Source: Cannabis sativa (Eukaryota; Streptophyta; Magnoliopsida; Rosales; Cannabaceae). From it: a stretch of DNA of 64,000 bases. Both the position numbers and the translations under genes were made by a program. Position 1 is the stretch's first letter, and every line of letters starts with the position of its first letter. The stretch lies in contig NC_083605.1 of the NCBI RefSeq assembly GCF_029168945.1, positions 73,674,969 to 73,738,968 on the forward strand, read 5' to 3'. The notes beneath the pieces were generated by a model, which had not been told where the DNA came from, searched no databases, and was given only the letters and a program-made list of their open reading frames with translations. Of the stretch, positions 52,329-64,000 are shown piece after piece.

Positions 52329-53268
52329 GGGAAATTTGAAATTGCATGCTTATAATATCTTAAAATTTTTTTGCTAAATTCATAATTAATAAAATTGGTC
52401 AAATATGACTACATTATTATTTTCCCACAAATACCCCTTCCATTTAAAAAACTAAAATCGCTCTCTCCCTCTCGCACGGTACATCCACACACCACATCGG
52501 CTTCACCTCCGACGACGACGGACGACCACCCACCGCCACCGATAGCACCGCACGATGACGGACGACCACCCACCGCCACCAGCACCGTTATCGGACCACT
52601 CCGATCGAGACCCGGACTGTATCGCACAAAACTATTTTTTTCTGGGTTTTTTCTAGTTTATCTCTCTCTCTCTCAAAACACAAAAAAAAAAAAAAAATTG
52701 TCCCAGGTCCGATGGTCGGACCATGGGTCCGATATCGGACCCCATCGGACCCATGGTCCGACCATCTGAACTGGGACAATTTTTTTTTTTTTTTTTTTTT
52801 TTTTTGCGTTTTCGGAGAGAAAAATTGCTCCGTGTCCGATGGTCGTACCCATGGTCCGACCATCGGACTGGAACAATTTTTTTTTTTTTTTTTTTTTTTG
52901 CGTTTTCGGAGAGAGAGAGAGATAAACCAGAAAAAAACCAGAAAAAAATGGTTTTGTGCGATACAGTCCGGGTCTCCATCGGAGTGTTCCGATAACGGTG
53001 CTGGTGGCGGTGGGTGGTCGTCCGTCATCGTGCGGTGCTATCGGTGGCGGTGGGTGGTCGTCTGTCGTCGTCGGAGGTGAAGCCAATGTGGTGTGTGGGT
53101 GTACCGTGCGAGAGGGAGAGAGAGAACTAAGTCTTTTGATTTTAGTTTTTTAAATGGGAGGGGTATTTGTGGGAAAATAATAATGTGGTCATATTTGACC
53201 AATTTTATTAATTATGAATTTAGGAAAAAAAATTTAAGATATTATAAGCATGCAATTTCAAATTTCCC
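52329..53268. mobile_element. 940-bp foldback element (very long inverted repeat)
   Basis: Arms of about 370 bp (left from GGGAAATTTGAAATTGCATG, right its complement ending AAATTTCCC) are nearly identical. The central part contains nested palindromes such as GGTCCGATATCGGACC and a duplicated block of about 110 bp with long T runs. TAA flanks both sides (52326-52328 and 53269-53271), fitting a PIF/Harbinger-type insertion. The arms include Asp/Pro-coding-looking GC-rich sequence. ORFs on both strands are a by-product of the palindrome. Confidence 0.75.
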
Positions 53269-53399
53269 TAAATAAATTATATTATTGGGTTATGTGTGTG
53301 TGTGTTTTTTTTTTATTTTTTATTTATATTTATATGGAGTTTTTTATGTCTTTTTGTAAAGAAAAACAAAAATTTTATATTTGTAAAAGAATATTAAGT

Positions 53400-53780
53400 T
53401 TCATCGGAAAAGTATGTTAGAAAAGTTATTGTCGCTGAAAAATTTGACAGAAAAGTTACAGTTGTCAGAAAAGTCACCGAAAAAGTCATCGGAAAAGTCA
53501 CCAAAAGTAGATATCTTAGATATAAATAAAAATAGAACTGTTTCTATAACATAGTGAATAAAAATAAATAACATAAGATAACGCAAAATGGTTATGATTG
53601 AAATATAATCGGTTCTGTAACATAATGAACAAAAACAAATAACACAAAATAATTCAAACTAGTTATAATTAAAATAGAACTAGTTCTATAACAATGTTAC
53701 AATGAATAAAAATAAATAACATGAAATAATTCAAAGTGGTTATAACTAAAATAAAACTAGTTATATAACATAGTGAAGGA
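53400..53780. repeat. Degenerate tandem repeats
   Basis: GAAAAGTCACCG-like units repeat at about 53405-53505. They are followed by about three copies of a 75-85 bp unit containing GAATAAAAATAAATAACA and AACTAGTT (about 53530-53780). No gene is seen in this stretch. Confidence 0.55.
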
Positions 53781-54349
53781 GTATTTTTTGAGTACATGTA
53801 ATATGAGTAATTATTTGGTAGGTTGGAGCATGTTGAATGAATATTTTTGTTTGAGTTATTTTATTTAACTGATTTTTGTGTGTAAGTTTTTATCTTAGTT
53901 GTTTTACATAACCAGTTTTTTGTCTCAAATTTTTAACTAGTTGATAAATATAACTGATTTCTTTATATTATATTTGAGTTAATGTGTGTTATTATTTGTG
54001 TTTATTTATTTTGTTATGGAACCAGTTCTTTTCATGTTTATACTTCAATATTTTTTAGAGTTGATCCCCACTTTTTTTATTTAAAAAAATTATAACTGGC
54101 TTTATGAAGTATTGGGTGATTCTACAGTGCACCCCTTTAAAAGAGATGTACTGATGCACCCTTGACTTGTTTCGGTATCCAGAAGAACTTTTTAGTCAAT
54201 TTTTTTTTTTTCATATTGATGTACGTTATAGCTATATGAGATAACCAACAAAATCTTGAGAAATTCAGAATAATTTACAATATAGAAAACAATGTTCAAA
54301 CAGTCTTTTTTACTCGCGTATAAAATAAAATAGTCACACGTGCAACACA

Positions 54350-54780
54350 CTGTTTGAACGTATTTTTCGGCGTGCCACCACGGATCTCCTCGTCTTTCTC
54401 TAGAGTCAAGGCTACCGTGGCCTTCGTCGGGCTTTGAACTCCAATCCATGTAGTTCTTGAAGCTCCCTTCATCGCTCACCAAGAAGTTAAGAAAATATCA
54501 ATTAAACTCACCTTTTTCTTTCACCACAAACTAGATCTGTAAAAATATTAAAATAAAAATAAAAAAGAATGAGAAAGGGAGGTGGAGTCGAGAAAGAGAG
54601 AGAGAGAGACAAAGACAAAGACAAGAAAGGATGATTTACTGTGAATTTTTTCTTGATGGAGATGAGGCCAGTAGTAGAGACGCAGTCGTAAAGGTGGGAA
54701 AGAGAAAGGGAATCAGTGACATCGAGATGAAGAGGAGACGAGTTATAGTTAAAATCAATGGTGGTGGAAGACAAGAAAGA
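54350..54780 (-). other. Gene-like GC-richer stretch, unidentified
   Basis: The minus strand has a region less AT-rich than its surroundings. One frame reads MSSTTIDFNYNSSPLHLDV, then SLSHLYDCVSTTGLISIKKK near 54774-54640, and another reads DEGSFKNYMDWSSKPDEGHG near 54470-54410. A CAG/GT-like pair near 54540-54510 might be splice sites. I recognise no family; this could be a gene remnant or a young non-coding transcript. Confidence 0.2.
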
Positions 54781-55169
54781 AAGAAAATATGAAATAGAGC
54801 TTGCAAAAAAAAAATTGGTTAAACAAATATGGATCTGTGCGTGCTTGAAGATGATGGAGAAGATTGAGTCAAAGAGAAAATAAATGAAAAAGAAAATTAA
54901 AAAAATATTAAAGTTATTTATTTATTTAATATTTAAATTATTTTTTATTAAAATTATGAGTTAGCCCAATAATATTTAAACACGTGTCATTTTTATCAGT
55001 ATTTAACAAGTTTATTAAATTGAGTACAAACGAACTGAAGAAAATAGCAATCTTAGGGACTATTACGTTAATTTTTTGAAGTTAGAAACTTATCTGTAAG
55101 AAAGTGAATATTTTTTGGGGACTTTGCCCCAAATTTCTCCTTTTTAATTTAACAAAAAAAGCAAAACCC

Positions 55170-56699
55170 TAGATCTCATCAGATCTCTCTCTCTCTCTCG
55201 CACCTCATCCCTCTTTGAAGCCGCTGCCCACTGCTCAGAGAGTGGACGACGACGGTGATTCGCTGCCCAGCGATTTGACGACGCCGGCCACCTTCTCCCT
55301 AAGTCACCGACGGCATCTTCACCAACGACAACACATCTTCTCTATCGCAAACGGCAGCAACTCAGGTATTTTAACTTTCTCTTTTTTTTTTTTTCATTTT
55401 TCATAGTTAATTAGGTCATTTTTGTCCCATAATCTGTCTAATTAACTTGATCAAAAGATGTAATCATAATAGTTGATTTGATAATTGAAAAATTAGAATA
55501 CATATTTGATTGTAAATATGTGTTTTTGTGGTTTTCAGATATTAAATTGTGTGTTGGAATGAACTTGCTAACATTTGACATCATACATTAAATTGGAATG
55601 AATTAGTGTCAAAATTAAGTGTTTTCTTTAGTTTTTTGTATTATAGATACATGTAAAAAAAATATAAAAGAGAGTTGCATTAAAGAAGTGAAGGCAGGAC
55701 TTAAAACAATGAGAGTGCACTGAATTTGATTGGACCCGAGCATAGACAAAATGACAATTCAACAAAGTCTGAATGTTTTATATTAAATTTCAGATCAGCA
55801 CTATACAAAAATCACAACATTTTTGTCCATTTCTTTGTTTCAGAGTTGACCACCTTCCAAATCATATGTTTTTCTCTCTTGCACCCCAATTTTACCAATT
55901 TTATTCTGACCTTAAATTCATAATAAATATATACTTTATTTGCTTTAAAAAAGCATTATTAATAAGAAACTGAAAATCGTTCTTCTTGGTTGTAATCTTT
56001 AAAATTAATAAAGTGAGAGTAGTATTAACAAACCTAAAAAAAGTATTTGTTCAGAATTGAGTGAGATTGTCACTTTGGAGTTTGGATTGATGAAGGATTG
56101 TATGATATTCATAATTTGTATACTCTTGTTTATGTAACATGTATTATTATAACATGATGTTAGACTTATGTTATAATTTAGGATGGATTTATGTTGGACT
56201 TATGTTACAATTTAGGTTGGATTTATGTTACAATTAGGTTGGATTTATGTTACAATTAGGTTGGATTTATGTTGGGTTGTAATATTTTGAACTAATATAT
56301 TAGCCGTTTAGGTGAAAAATCAGGTTTTACTCTTGGATTGGATTGGATGGATCCAAAACGGTCTAAAAAAATATTGGATCAAAAGTATTGGATGGATCCG
56401 ATCTAATACAGGGATTCATCCATTGGATGGAACCGATTCAATCCAATGATTTATTGGATCGATTCGGTTGAGCCTACAATATTGGATTGGATCCATTGGA
56501 GAAATCCAACATCCAATGTATAATTGGATTGGACCTAGATGGGTTTAAAAACATTGGATGTGATCCAATGAATAGCCCTACTTGAAGAAAAATAAGTAGA
56601 TATCACTTGTTTGCATTGCAATATCCTTGAGAGTTTTCAGAATAATTTTCAATATTCTATTAACAGTGATTTACTATTGTTATGTTTTCAGATTGAACC
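55170..56699 (+). other. 5' leader exon and leader intron of the DEAD-box gene
   Basis: A GC-richer leader starts after a CT-rich tract (about 55180-55200) and ends CAACTCAG before gtattt at 55364. An acceptor TTTTCAG at about 56690 leads to the ATG at 56700. The intron of about 1.3 kb holds tandem GGTTGGATTTATGTTACAATT repeats (about 56163-56280) and a stretch dense in ATTGGAT/ATCCAAT (about 56330-56570), probably a transposon remnant. Confidence 0.5.
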
Positions 56700-59196
56700 A
56701 TGTCTGACGCTGATTCTAATGCTGCCACTCCCGCCACCACCACTACTGCCACCACTACCACCACCATCGCCCAACCACCAGCGGTTACCAAAACCCCAGT
56801 GAAGGAAACTAAACGCTGGGCCGATATGGAGGACGAAGAGTCCAAAAACACCTTGTCTGCTTCATCATCAGAAGTAAACATTGATAATTTGAAAATTGAT
56901 GAGGAAAAGAAGATAAACAGCTTCTTAGATGAAGCTGAGGATTCCAATATCAAAGCTGTATGATTGATTCATTCCCATTTGTTATCTTGATTTTGGTTTG
57001 GACTAAAGTTAATGCTTGATTTTTGAGACAAAGTCAGTGAATAAAAGAAATTTCTCCTTGGGGTACAGGTTATATCTGGGGAAACGCCTTACACTTCGGC
57101 TAAGACCTTTGAGGAATTAGAACTTAGAGCGGAGTTGATTAAGGGCTTGTATGTGGAGATGAGGTTTCAGAAGCCCAGTAAGATCCAAGCTATTAGTTTG
57201 CCAATGATCTTGACGCCTCCGCATAAGGATTTGATTGCTCAAGCACATAATGGGTCTGGTAAGACCACTTGTTTCGTGCTTGGAATGTTGAGCCGTGTTG
57301 ATCCCCAGCTCAAGGCTCCTCAAGCCATTTGCATCTGTCCCACCAGAGAGCTGGCTATTCAGGTATCATGATTTAATTTATATGAATTTTTAAGTTTTTT
57401 TATTTTATTGACATTGATATGGAAGAAAGCACTGTTTGTAGCAATTCAGCAAATTTTCCCTCAAGAATAGGCCAACTGGACAGAACATTTGGTTTCGATG
57501 AGTTTTAGGCTTAGATTCCTCACTCATTATGACCCTCTTAGCATGCCTTTTAAAGATTGTATAGATCAGTGATAGGATGCAGTGTCTGCGAAACTGTAGA
57601 AATGATTTCTGTTTCAATGAAATCATTGGTTATCCAAATAAGTTATTTTTTTCAATAAAACTTTTTCTTGATGCCCTTTTGATTTAACTTTGGTTTATAT
57701 ACATCCTCTGTTGTTATGACCAAGTAAATTTGATCTGCTTGTAACTTTGGTTGATGGAATGAATGAATGTGGCAGAATTTGGAGGTTCTTCTTAAAATGG
57801 GGAAGTACTCAGGAATAAGTTCGGAGTGTGCCATTCCGATGGACAGCACAAACTATATACCCATTAACAAACGACCACCTGTGTCGGCTCAAATAGTAAT
57901 TGGGACGCCTGGTACCATTAAGAAATGGATGTCTGCGAAGAAATTGGGGGTTAGCAATGTGAAAATTCTTGTTTTTGACGAGGCTGATCACATGCTTGCA
58001 GAGGTAATACTATAATTTTCAAATTAAGTTGATGTTTGATATAGAATTAAGTTTCCTATGTCACTTATGCTTGCTATCTTATTTAAAATTTCTTGCAGGA
58101 TGGCTTTAAAGATGATTCTTTGAGAATAAAGAAGGATATTGACAGAAGTAGTCCTCACTGCCAGGTTTGTTAAATTTCCTTTGTTCACTTATGTTCCTCA
58201 TTTTTTGTCATAATATTTCTCACCTTGTGTGTTACTGTATATTTTGTCAGGTGCTTCTGTTTTCTGCAACTTTTAATGAAACAGTCAAGAATTTTGTTTC
58301 GAAGATAGTTAAAGATTACAACCAGCTCTTTGTAAAGAAAGAAGACTTATCTCTGGCGTCCGTCAAACAGTACAAGGTCTACTGTCCTGATGAGATGACC
58401 AAGATTCAAATAATTAAAGAGAGAATATTTGATCTGGGTGAAAACATTGGACAAAGGATTATTTTTGTCCGAACACGAAACAGCGCAAGCATGCTGCATA
58501 AACAGCTTGTGGATGATGGGTATGCTGTGACGACCATCCAAGGTGCTAACACACCAGAAGTGAGAGACAAAATTATTAAAGAGTTTAAAGATGGTTTAAC
58601 TCAGGTTCTTATTACAACTGACCTTCTTGCCCGAGGTTTCGACCAACAACAGGTTAATTATTGTTTTCTTCTTTCTTCAAGATATTCCTTTGATATGTGC
58701 CCATGAGTGTCGAAAATGGAAATAATAACATAATGTGTCCTCATGTAGGTTAATTTGGTGATCAACTATGATTTGCCGATTAAGTATGATACCCAAGAAC
58801 CTGATTATGAGGTTTACCTACACCGAATTGGAAGGGCTGGTCGGTTTGGGAGGAAGGGTAAGTTTCAAGCCATATTAATTGTTTTAGTCAATGTCATGTT
58901 GAGTTCTTACCAAAGAGAATACCAAACTGGTTTGTGTTTTGTGTTTCAGGTGCTGTATTTAATTTAATCTGTGGTGATAGAGATGAAGCCACAATGAGAA
59001 AGATTGAGCTCTACTTTCAGAGTGAAGTGACTGTGGTAAGTTTAGCTTTTATGATTGATATGTTTTCTACCAAAGTAAATAATAAATACATGTGTTTAGA
59101 GTCTAATTTTGTGTTTGCCACTTAAATTAATTGCAGGTGAATAATAGTGAGGAAGACTTTGAAAAAGCATTGAAGCAATCGGGTCTACTTGAATGA
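56700..59196 (+). CDS. LOS4: DEAD-box ATP-dependent RNA helicase 38 (LOS4-like)
   Basis: This is a DBP5-type helicase that releases export factors from mRNPs at the nuclear pore. Eight exons, 56700-56957, 57069-57362, 57776-58003, 58099-58164, 58251-58652, 58749-58857, 58950-59035 and 59137-59196, join in frame to 500 residues, the family length. The N-terminus is Ala/Thr-rich ([15 protein letters not shown]). Motifs in order: Q motif [22 protein letters not shown], Ia PTRELAIQ, Ib-region IGTPGT, II DEAD in [15 protein letters not shown] in [40 protein letters not shown]. The C-terminus ends QSGLLE. In Arabidopsis, LOS4 mutants are altered in cold response and mRNA export. No break was seen. 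Confidence 0.93.
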
Positions 59197-59570
59197 GATG
59201 TATATGACTAATGAGTATGATCCCTTTTTATTTGAAAAAGCTTTGGTGTTTAAAAGAAAAGAAAAATGTAGACAAGTGATATGCTGTGTTTTTTGTATTG
59301 AGGAAGGATGAGTATTTTAATTTTACAATTACAGTTTTTCATGGTTGCATCAGTTATGAATGATGGGCCAAGTTACATCATGTGTATCAAAAACAAAAAC
59401 AATACTAATGAATATTATGACCATTAGTATTGAGTAAATTAGTTTTTATACTCTTTTTATATTGTTTTCTTTTATTTTTAAGTTTTTTTTTTAAATACTG
59501 TATCAATTTTACTCCTGTCACTTCAAGATACTCTTTACGTGATTTTTTTATATCAAGTATTTTAGGTATA

Positions 59571-59986
59571 GGGGAGTGATATTTGCACCCCTTAAACTTA
59601 TAAATACACCCCATTATTAAAAAAAATATAAACTTAAATAATTTTTTAAAATTAATCTTAATATTTTTTTAAAATTTTTTCTTCACATTGTTTTATGTTA
59701 ATTTCAATACTTATTTTGATTTCATTTTTATAATTTTTTCTAACTCATGTGTATTTTTTTTTATTTTTTTCTTAAAAAATTTCACATAATTTTTTATTTT
59801 AATTTTTTTGTCATAATATTTAAAATACACTTTATTTTTGTTGGATAGGTATATTTTTTAAGAATATGAATTGAAAGAAAAAAGTTAAAAGAAATTAGTA
59901 CAATTAAAAATATAAATTTTATATAAAATAAAAAATATCAAAATGGGGTGCCTTTAAAACTTTTTGGGGTGTAAATAAAATTTCCC
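59571..59986. mobile_element. MITE with perfect 9-bp target duplication
   Basis: The left end GGGGAGTGATATTTGCACCC and the reverse complement of the right end, GGGAAATTTTATTTACACCC, form TIRs. TTAGGTATA flanks both sides (59562-59570 and 59987-59995), the 9-bp mark of Mutator-type elements. It is the same family as 33101-33501. It lies about 370 bp beyond the stop of the DEAD-box gene, near its 3' UTR. Confidence 0.75.
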
Positions 59987-60394
59987 TTAGGTATATTATA
60001 TATAAAAAGAGATATGTCTCAATTAAATAAAAATTAAAAATAAATTTGATTAATTAATTAATAAAAGAGACATTTTTCAACTTAACCTATTAGTACAAAT
60101 ATTTATTCGGTATTAGATTGGAGCCCTACCTCTACACCTTATAAATATCTTTTTAAATCTTTGTTTGGGTCAACTGAAAAGTGTTAAAATAACAAATGTT
60201 CATTGTCTATCTTTTAGGACATGTAGAAATAGACATGTATCATATAAACTTAACAAATTTGGCCAAAAGAAATATCTTTTTAATTATAATTTGGCCAAAA
60301 ATGAATTGTTAATTTTTTATCAATAATTATATAAAAAATAATTATAATTATTAAAATTTAAATATTTACTATCATTTGAATTAATAAGTAAATG

Positions 60395-60850
60395 TTTATT
60401 TATTTATTTTTTGAAAGAAAGTTCAAAACTTCATTCAATAGTTAAAACCAAAGACAAAACTCCATTACAACGTTTATGGATAAGCAAATATAAATTATTC
60501 CTGATAAGGACGAACCAACGACAATGGAGCTAATACACTGATATACTAAGGCACAAACACTCAAGGCTCAAAAAAGAGCAATTCCAAAACTAGAACAAAC
60601 AAACAAAATAAATCTAAAAAATAAAAGTAATACTGGCCAAAACAAAACTAGATCTGAAATAAAATAACAAAAAACAAAGACAACAACTACAACCACAACT
60701 GCACTGGAGAAGAAGAGACATGCATCCACAAGCTTCACTGTTTCAGCACTAAAGGAGCTACGAACCCAGACCACAGATTTACCACAACAAGCCCCAAGCC
60801 TCACCGCTTAGTACCTCTAGACATATCGCTTTGCGATTGGCTAGCGAGCG
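60395..60850 (-). mobile_element. Possible 5'-truncated LINE 3' end
   Basis: On the minus strand a T/G-rich, non-coding tail ends in AATAAATAAATAAA (plus-strand TTTATTTATTTATTTT at about 60398-60414), like a LINE 3' UTR with simple tail. There is no clear target duplication and no polymerase domain, so this is weak. The flanks 59996-60394 and 60851-61730 are AT-rich with no gene. Confidence 0.3.
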
Positions 60851-61730
60851 ATACTTCTTAAAAATTATTATATTAAACTATATGAGATTCGATACTTAAT
60901 TGGACCAACAACGATATTGACACATAGGAGGGTGTTAAACACTATTGGCGTCTTTTAATATTTCTCTGTTAATATCTCTCTTTATAGTATTTTATACTAT
61001 TGACTTAACTGACATTATTTAGTGAGTTTCCTACAAAAAAAAAAAAAAATGAATTACATTTGTTATATAATCAATGATAATAAATGGTTCTTTGTTGAGA
61101 ATTGTTAAAATGGATCGTTAATATTTTTAAATGTATAATATTAGTATTGGTATAATTAAGTATTGAATCTCATATAATTTAATATAAATATTTTTTTACA
61201 GAATTACTAACCAATCACAAAATACTACTTTAAATAGTATTAGACACCACTAATACATAATAACAATGCCCTTTACTTAAATATTCAACCCACAAAAATG
61301 AGAAAAAAATACAAAGAAAGTGCACTTTTTGGTAGTTATTTTTTTGAAATGACCCTATCTTTGAAGAAGTAATATATTTTTATACACAAAGACATTAGGT
61401 GTGGCTTATAATTTATAAGAAGAGCATAGAGGCTAATATCGATCTCTCAATATTTCTCAATATATAGCTGCCAAAACTTTCAATTTCCAACGATATATAT
61501 TAAGTAAAACATCATAGACATCGTCCAAAGTATAGTTTTATATTCTTTAATTTGATTCATTTATCAATATACTATATATACATATTAATTTCAACTATTT
61601 ATATATTAAATTTGTCTTGCATGTTGTCTTTTAGTGTATGTATTTTCTCCTTATTAATTTCTCCCCTCAATTTGATTAATATAAGTATATTTTTGATCCA
61701 AAATTCAGAGAGATCAATCGACACAACAAC

Positions 61731-62934
61731 ATGAGAAAATCAAATAATTTCTCCTTTATGAGTCTTCTTTCAATTTTCTTTGTTTTCATTGCCATTCTTT
61801 ATTCTGATTTGTTCATCATAAAAACAGGTACTACTTATTTTTTTTTTCCTTTTCTATAATATAAGGATCTTACTTATTATCATAGGGCTTATTGGCTTTA
61901 ATTTGATTTTGATGAGTTTATACATATAAATTTATCATGATAATAATAATCCAGAAGCTGGAGCTGTAGGATTGAACTACGGAATGTTAGGGAACAATCT
62001 ACCAACACCAAACGACGTCGTTTTACTCCTAAAATCCAAAAACATAACAAAAACTCGTCTATTCAATCCCAACATAGAAGCCCTCCAAGCTCTACAAAAC
62101 TCAGGCATTGAAGTAATCCTTGGAACCCTAAATCAAGATCTTCAACAACTCTCCACAAGCATATCATTTTCCTCAAATTGGGTCCAAACAAACGTAATCT
62201 CATTCGCCAAAACCCTAAAAATTCGAGCCATATCGGCTGGAAATGAAGTCATCCCGAGTGACATGCAAAATTACGTACTTCCAGCCATGCAAAATTTAAA
62301 ATCCGCACTTGATCAAGCCCTAGCAGCAGGCTTGATCCCAGGACGAATCCCAGTAACAACAGCAGTAGCCACTTCGGTCTTGGGAGTTTCGTACCCTCCT
62401 TCTAATGGAAAATTCTCCAATACAACCCTACCAGTGATGGGACCGATAGTAAATTTTTTAGCCACAACACAAACTCCTTTATTAGTAAATGTGTACCCGT
62501 ACTTTGCTTACGTCAACAATCCAGTTAATATCTCTTTGTCTTATGCATTGTTCACATCTAATTCTATTGTGGCTAGAGATGGGGTTTTGGAGTACAAAAC
62601 CCTTTTTGGTGCTATGGTTGATGCCGTTTATTCGGCCTTGGAGAGGTGCGATGGTGGCGGTGGAAGTGTTGAAATCGTTGTGTCGGAGAGCGGGTGGCCG
62701 TCCGGTGGGGATAGTGGTGATGTGTATGCTACTATTGCTAATGCACAAACTTATAATAACAATTTGATTAGTCATGTGAGTAATGGTAATGGAACTCCCA
62801 AGAGGCCTGGAAAGAGTGTTGAGACTTATGTTTTTGCTATTTTTAATGAGAATCTTAAGCCTCAAGGGACTGAGCAAAATTTTGGGCTTTTTTATCCCAA
62901 TAAGATGGAGGTTTATCCAGTTAATTTCATGTGA
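61731..62934 (+). CDS. Glucan endo-1,3-beta-glucosidase (GH17)
   Basis: The enzyme cleaves beta-1,3-glucan (callose or fungal wall) outside the cell. Two exons, 61731-61827 and 61955-62934, join in frame (phase 1) to 358 residues. Exon 1 encodes a hydrophobic signal peptide (SFMSLLSIFFVFIAILYS). The mature part opens AGAVGLNYGMLGNNLP, the GH17 start. The acid/base Glu lies in AISAGNEVIP and the nucleophile Glu in IVVSESGWPSGG. KRPGKSVETYVFAIFNENLKPQG and FGLFYPNKMEVYPVNF complete the fold. There is no C-terminal X8/CBM43 domain and no GPI tail, as in the PR-2 type of defence glucanases. A single intron within the signal-peptide region is standard for this family. Confidence 0.9.
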
Positions 62935-63704
62935 AATTAATCATTTTTCAGGGCCAATTATGTAGGCTATTAATTACAATTAAATAAATTATCATAATTT
63001 TGTACTTAGATGATTAATTATCTTGGTTGGTCTGTTCTCATCATCGTGTTTTTAATTTTTATACTATAGAGAGTTCTTTCTTTGTTTTTGTCGATCTTTA
63101 TTATTATTGTTTTAAAATGAAAACAAAGTATGTACCAATCGTAATGGAAAATAGAAAGATAAATGCAAAGAGAAACGTCAAATTAGGACTGAGTAGTGTT
63201 TTTTTTGGATACATATGAATTTGAGATTACATAATACATTGTTTTTTAAATTTTTTTTACACTTTTATGTTCTATTTTTTTTTTTAATTTTTTTTATACT
63301 TCTATTTTTTTAAAAAATATTTTTAGAGTATTCTATAAAAATAATACTAAAACAACAAAAAAACTACATAAAAGTAACAAGAAAATAATATTAACAATAA
63401 ATTAACAAGAGTACAACATATTAAAATATCGTATTGTCTATAAATAAAATCATAAAAATATTTAAAATTTCGTACAACCGTATTTTTTATAATTTTTTTT
63501 GTTATTTTTGTATATTTGTAAAATAATCCCATTTTTTTTTTTAAAAAAATAACTTCATAAATTCTAAAATAAACAAAATTTTTAAATTCATGTGTATTGG
63601 GACTATAAAATTTTATCAAATTTTTTAACTGCTAAGTGCATATTTGATCTTATAAATATTTATTATGTATACTATACATTATACAAAAAAAAAAATAGTA
63701 TTTA

Positions 63705-63710
<6 letters not shown>
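62935..63710. other. Glucanase 3' UTR and AT-rich intergenic DNA
   Basis: The first 200 bp are probably 3' UTR. The rest is AT-rich with homopolymer tracts and no gene. Confidence 0.4.

Positions 63711-63746
<36 letters not shown>
63711..63746. repeat. (TA)n microsatellite
   Basis: About 18 uninterrupted TA units. Confidence 0.9.
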
Positions 63747-63750
<4 letters not shown>

Positions 63751-63859
63751 GGATGATAAAAAAGAAGCTTTTTAATATAGGGAGCATTGTGCAATAGTCC
63801 AGCCATATGCTTGATTGACCTTGGTCCCGCGGTAGTCCAAGTTATTAAATTTTATTTTT

Positions 63860-63947
63860 GAGTAATTTGCGGCAAAACCCCCTTAACTATCAATTTACTT
63901 GCAAAAAACCATCCAACCTCAACCTCATATTTTGCCGCAAATTACTC
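63860..63947. mobile_element. 88-bp MITE of the GAGTAATTTGCGGC family
   Basis: Perfect 18-bp terminal repeats GAGTAATTTGCGGCAAAA face each other. The flanks TTTATTTTT (63851-63859) and TTTTTTTTT match at 8 of 9 positions, fitting a 9-bp duplication with one change. The interior of about 52 bp still contains CCCCCTTAACT as in the longer relative at 34012. Confidence 0.7.
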
Positions 63948-64000
63948 TTTTTTTTTTATTAAGAAATTAATTTAAATATATTAATAAGAAAATGGTAAAT

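Noticed and set aside
52395..53153. Several ORFs of 60-146 residues on both strands
   Set aside because: Mirror products of the foldback element with homopolymer Phe/Lys runs; no domain.
62482..62877. 131-residue minus-strand ORF in the glucanase gene
   Set aside because: Antisense shadow of the GH17 coding exon.

Overview
This is nuclear DNA from a flowering plant, most likely a eudicot. It is AT-rich, its genes carry many short AT-rich introns with GT..AG ends, and transposable elements lie between them. The recognisable genes (cytosolic PGI, LOS4-type DEAD-box helicase, DNA2/JHS1, DCC1, class-I-like beta-1,3-glucanase) are plant forms. I cannot name the species from sequence alone.

Layout. 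1-10.2 kb: the 3' half of a Tat-lineage Ty3/gypsy LTR retrotransposon. It holds the protease end, reverse transcriptase with two RNase H domains, integrase, an antisense plant-mobile-domain gene and a 3' LTR of about 2.5 kb. 10.3-12.7 kb: two decayed genes, a THESEUS1-like receptor kinase tail and a SUVH-type SET-domain histone methyltransferase whose pre-SET part is triplicated in tandem. 13-16 kb: small DNA transposons and other repeats. 17-18.3 kb: a two-exon F-box gene (minus). 19.7-21.0 kb: DCC1 (minus). 23.2-32.9 kb: DNA2/JHS1 helicase-nuclease with about 34 exons (minus). 33-35.4 kb: three nested-looking DNA transposons. 36.1-43.1 kb: cytosolic phosphoglucose isomerase with leader intron and G-box promoter (minus). 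43.5-48.8 kb: CACTA, tRNA-like, Tourist-like, LINE and LTR elements. 50.4-51.7 kb: a TPR-like gene behind an ABRE/G-box cluster. 52.3-53.3 kb: a 940-bp foldback element. 55.2-59.2 kb: LOS4/RH38-type DEAD-box helicase. 59.6-61 kb: a MITE and a possible LINE tail. 61.7-62.9 kb: GH17 beta-1,3-glucanase. 63.9 kb: an 88-bp MITE.

Working relations. The genes are independent plant transcription units, not an operon. DNA2 and DCC1 are same-strand neighbours that both act at replication forks (flap/end processing; CTF18-RFC cohesion and PCNA loading), which may be coincidence.

The most unusual signal is in the transcribed, non-coding parts of the LTR elements. The gypsy element carries four copies of a CUACG..CGUAG structured motif whose helices change sequence but keep pairing. 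It also has a tandem array of tetraloop hairpins downstream of the LTR TATA box and a further chain of about a dozen hairpins. An unrelated LTR at 47.8-48.8 kb also has an array of hairpins with a constant loop and varying stems. This looks like RNA-level structure kept by base-pair compensation.
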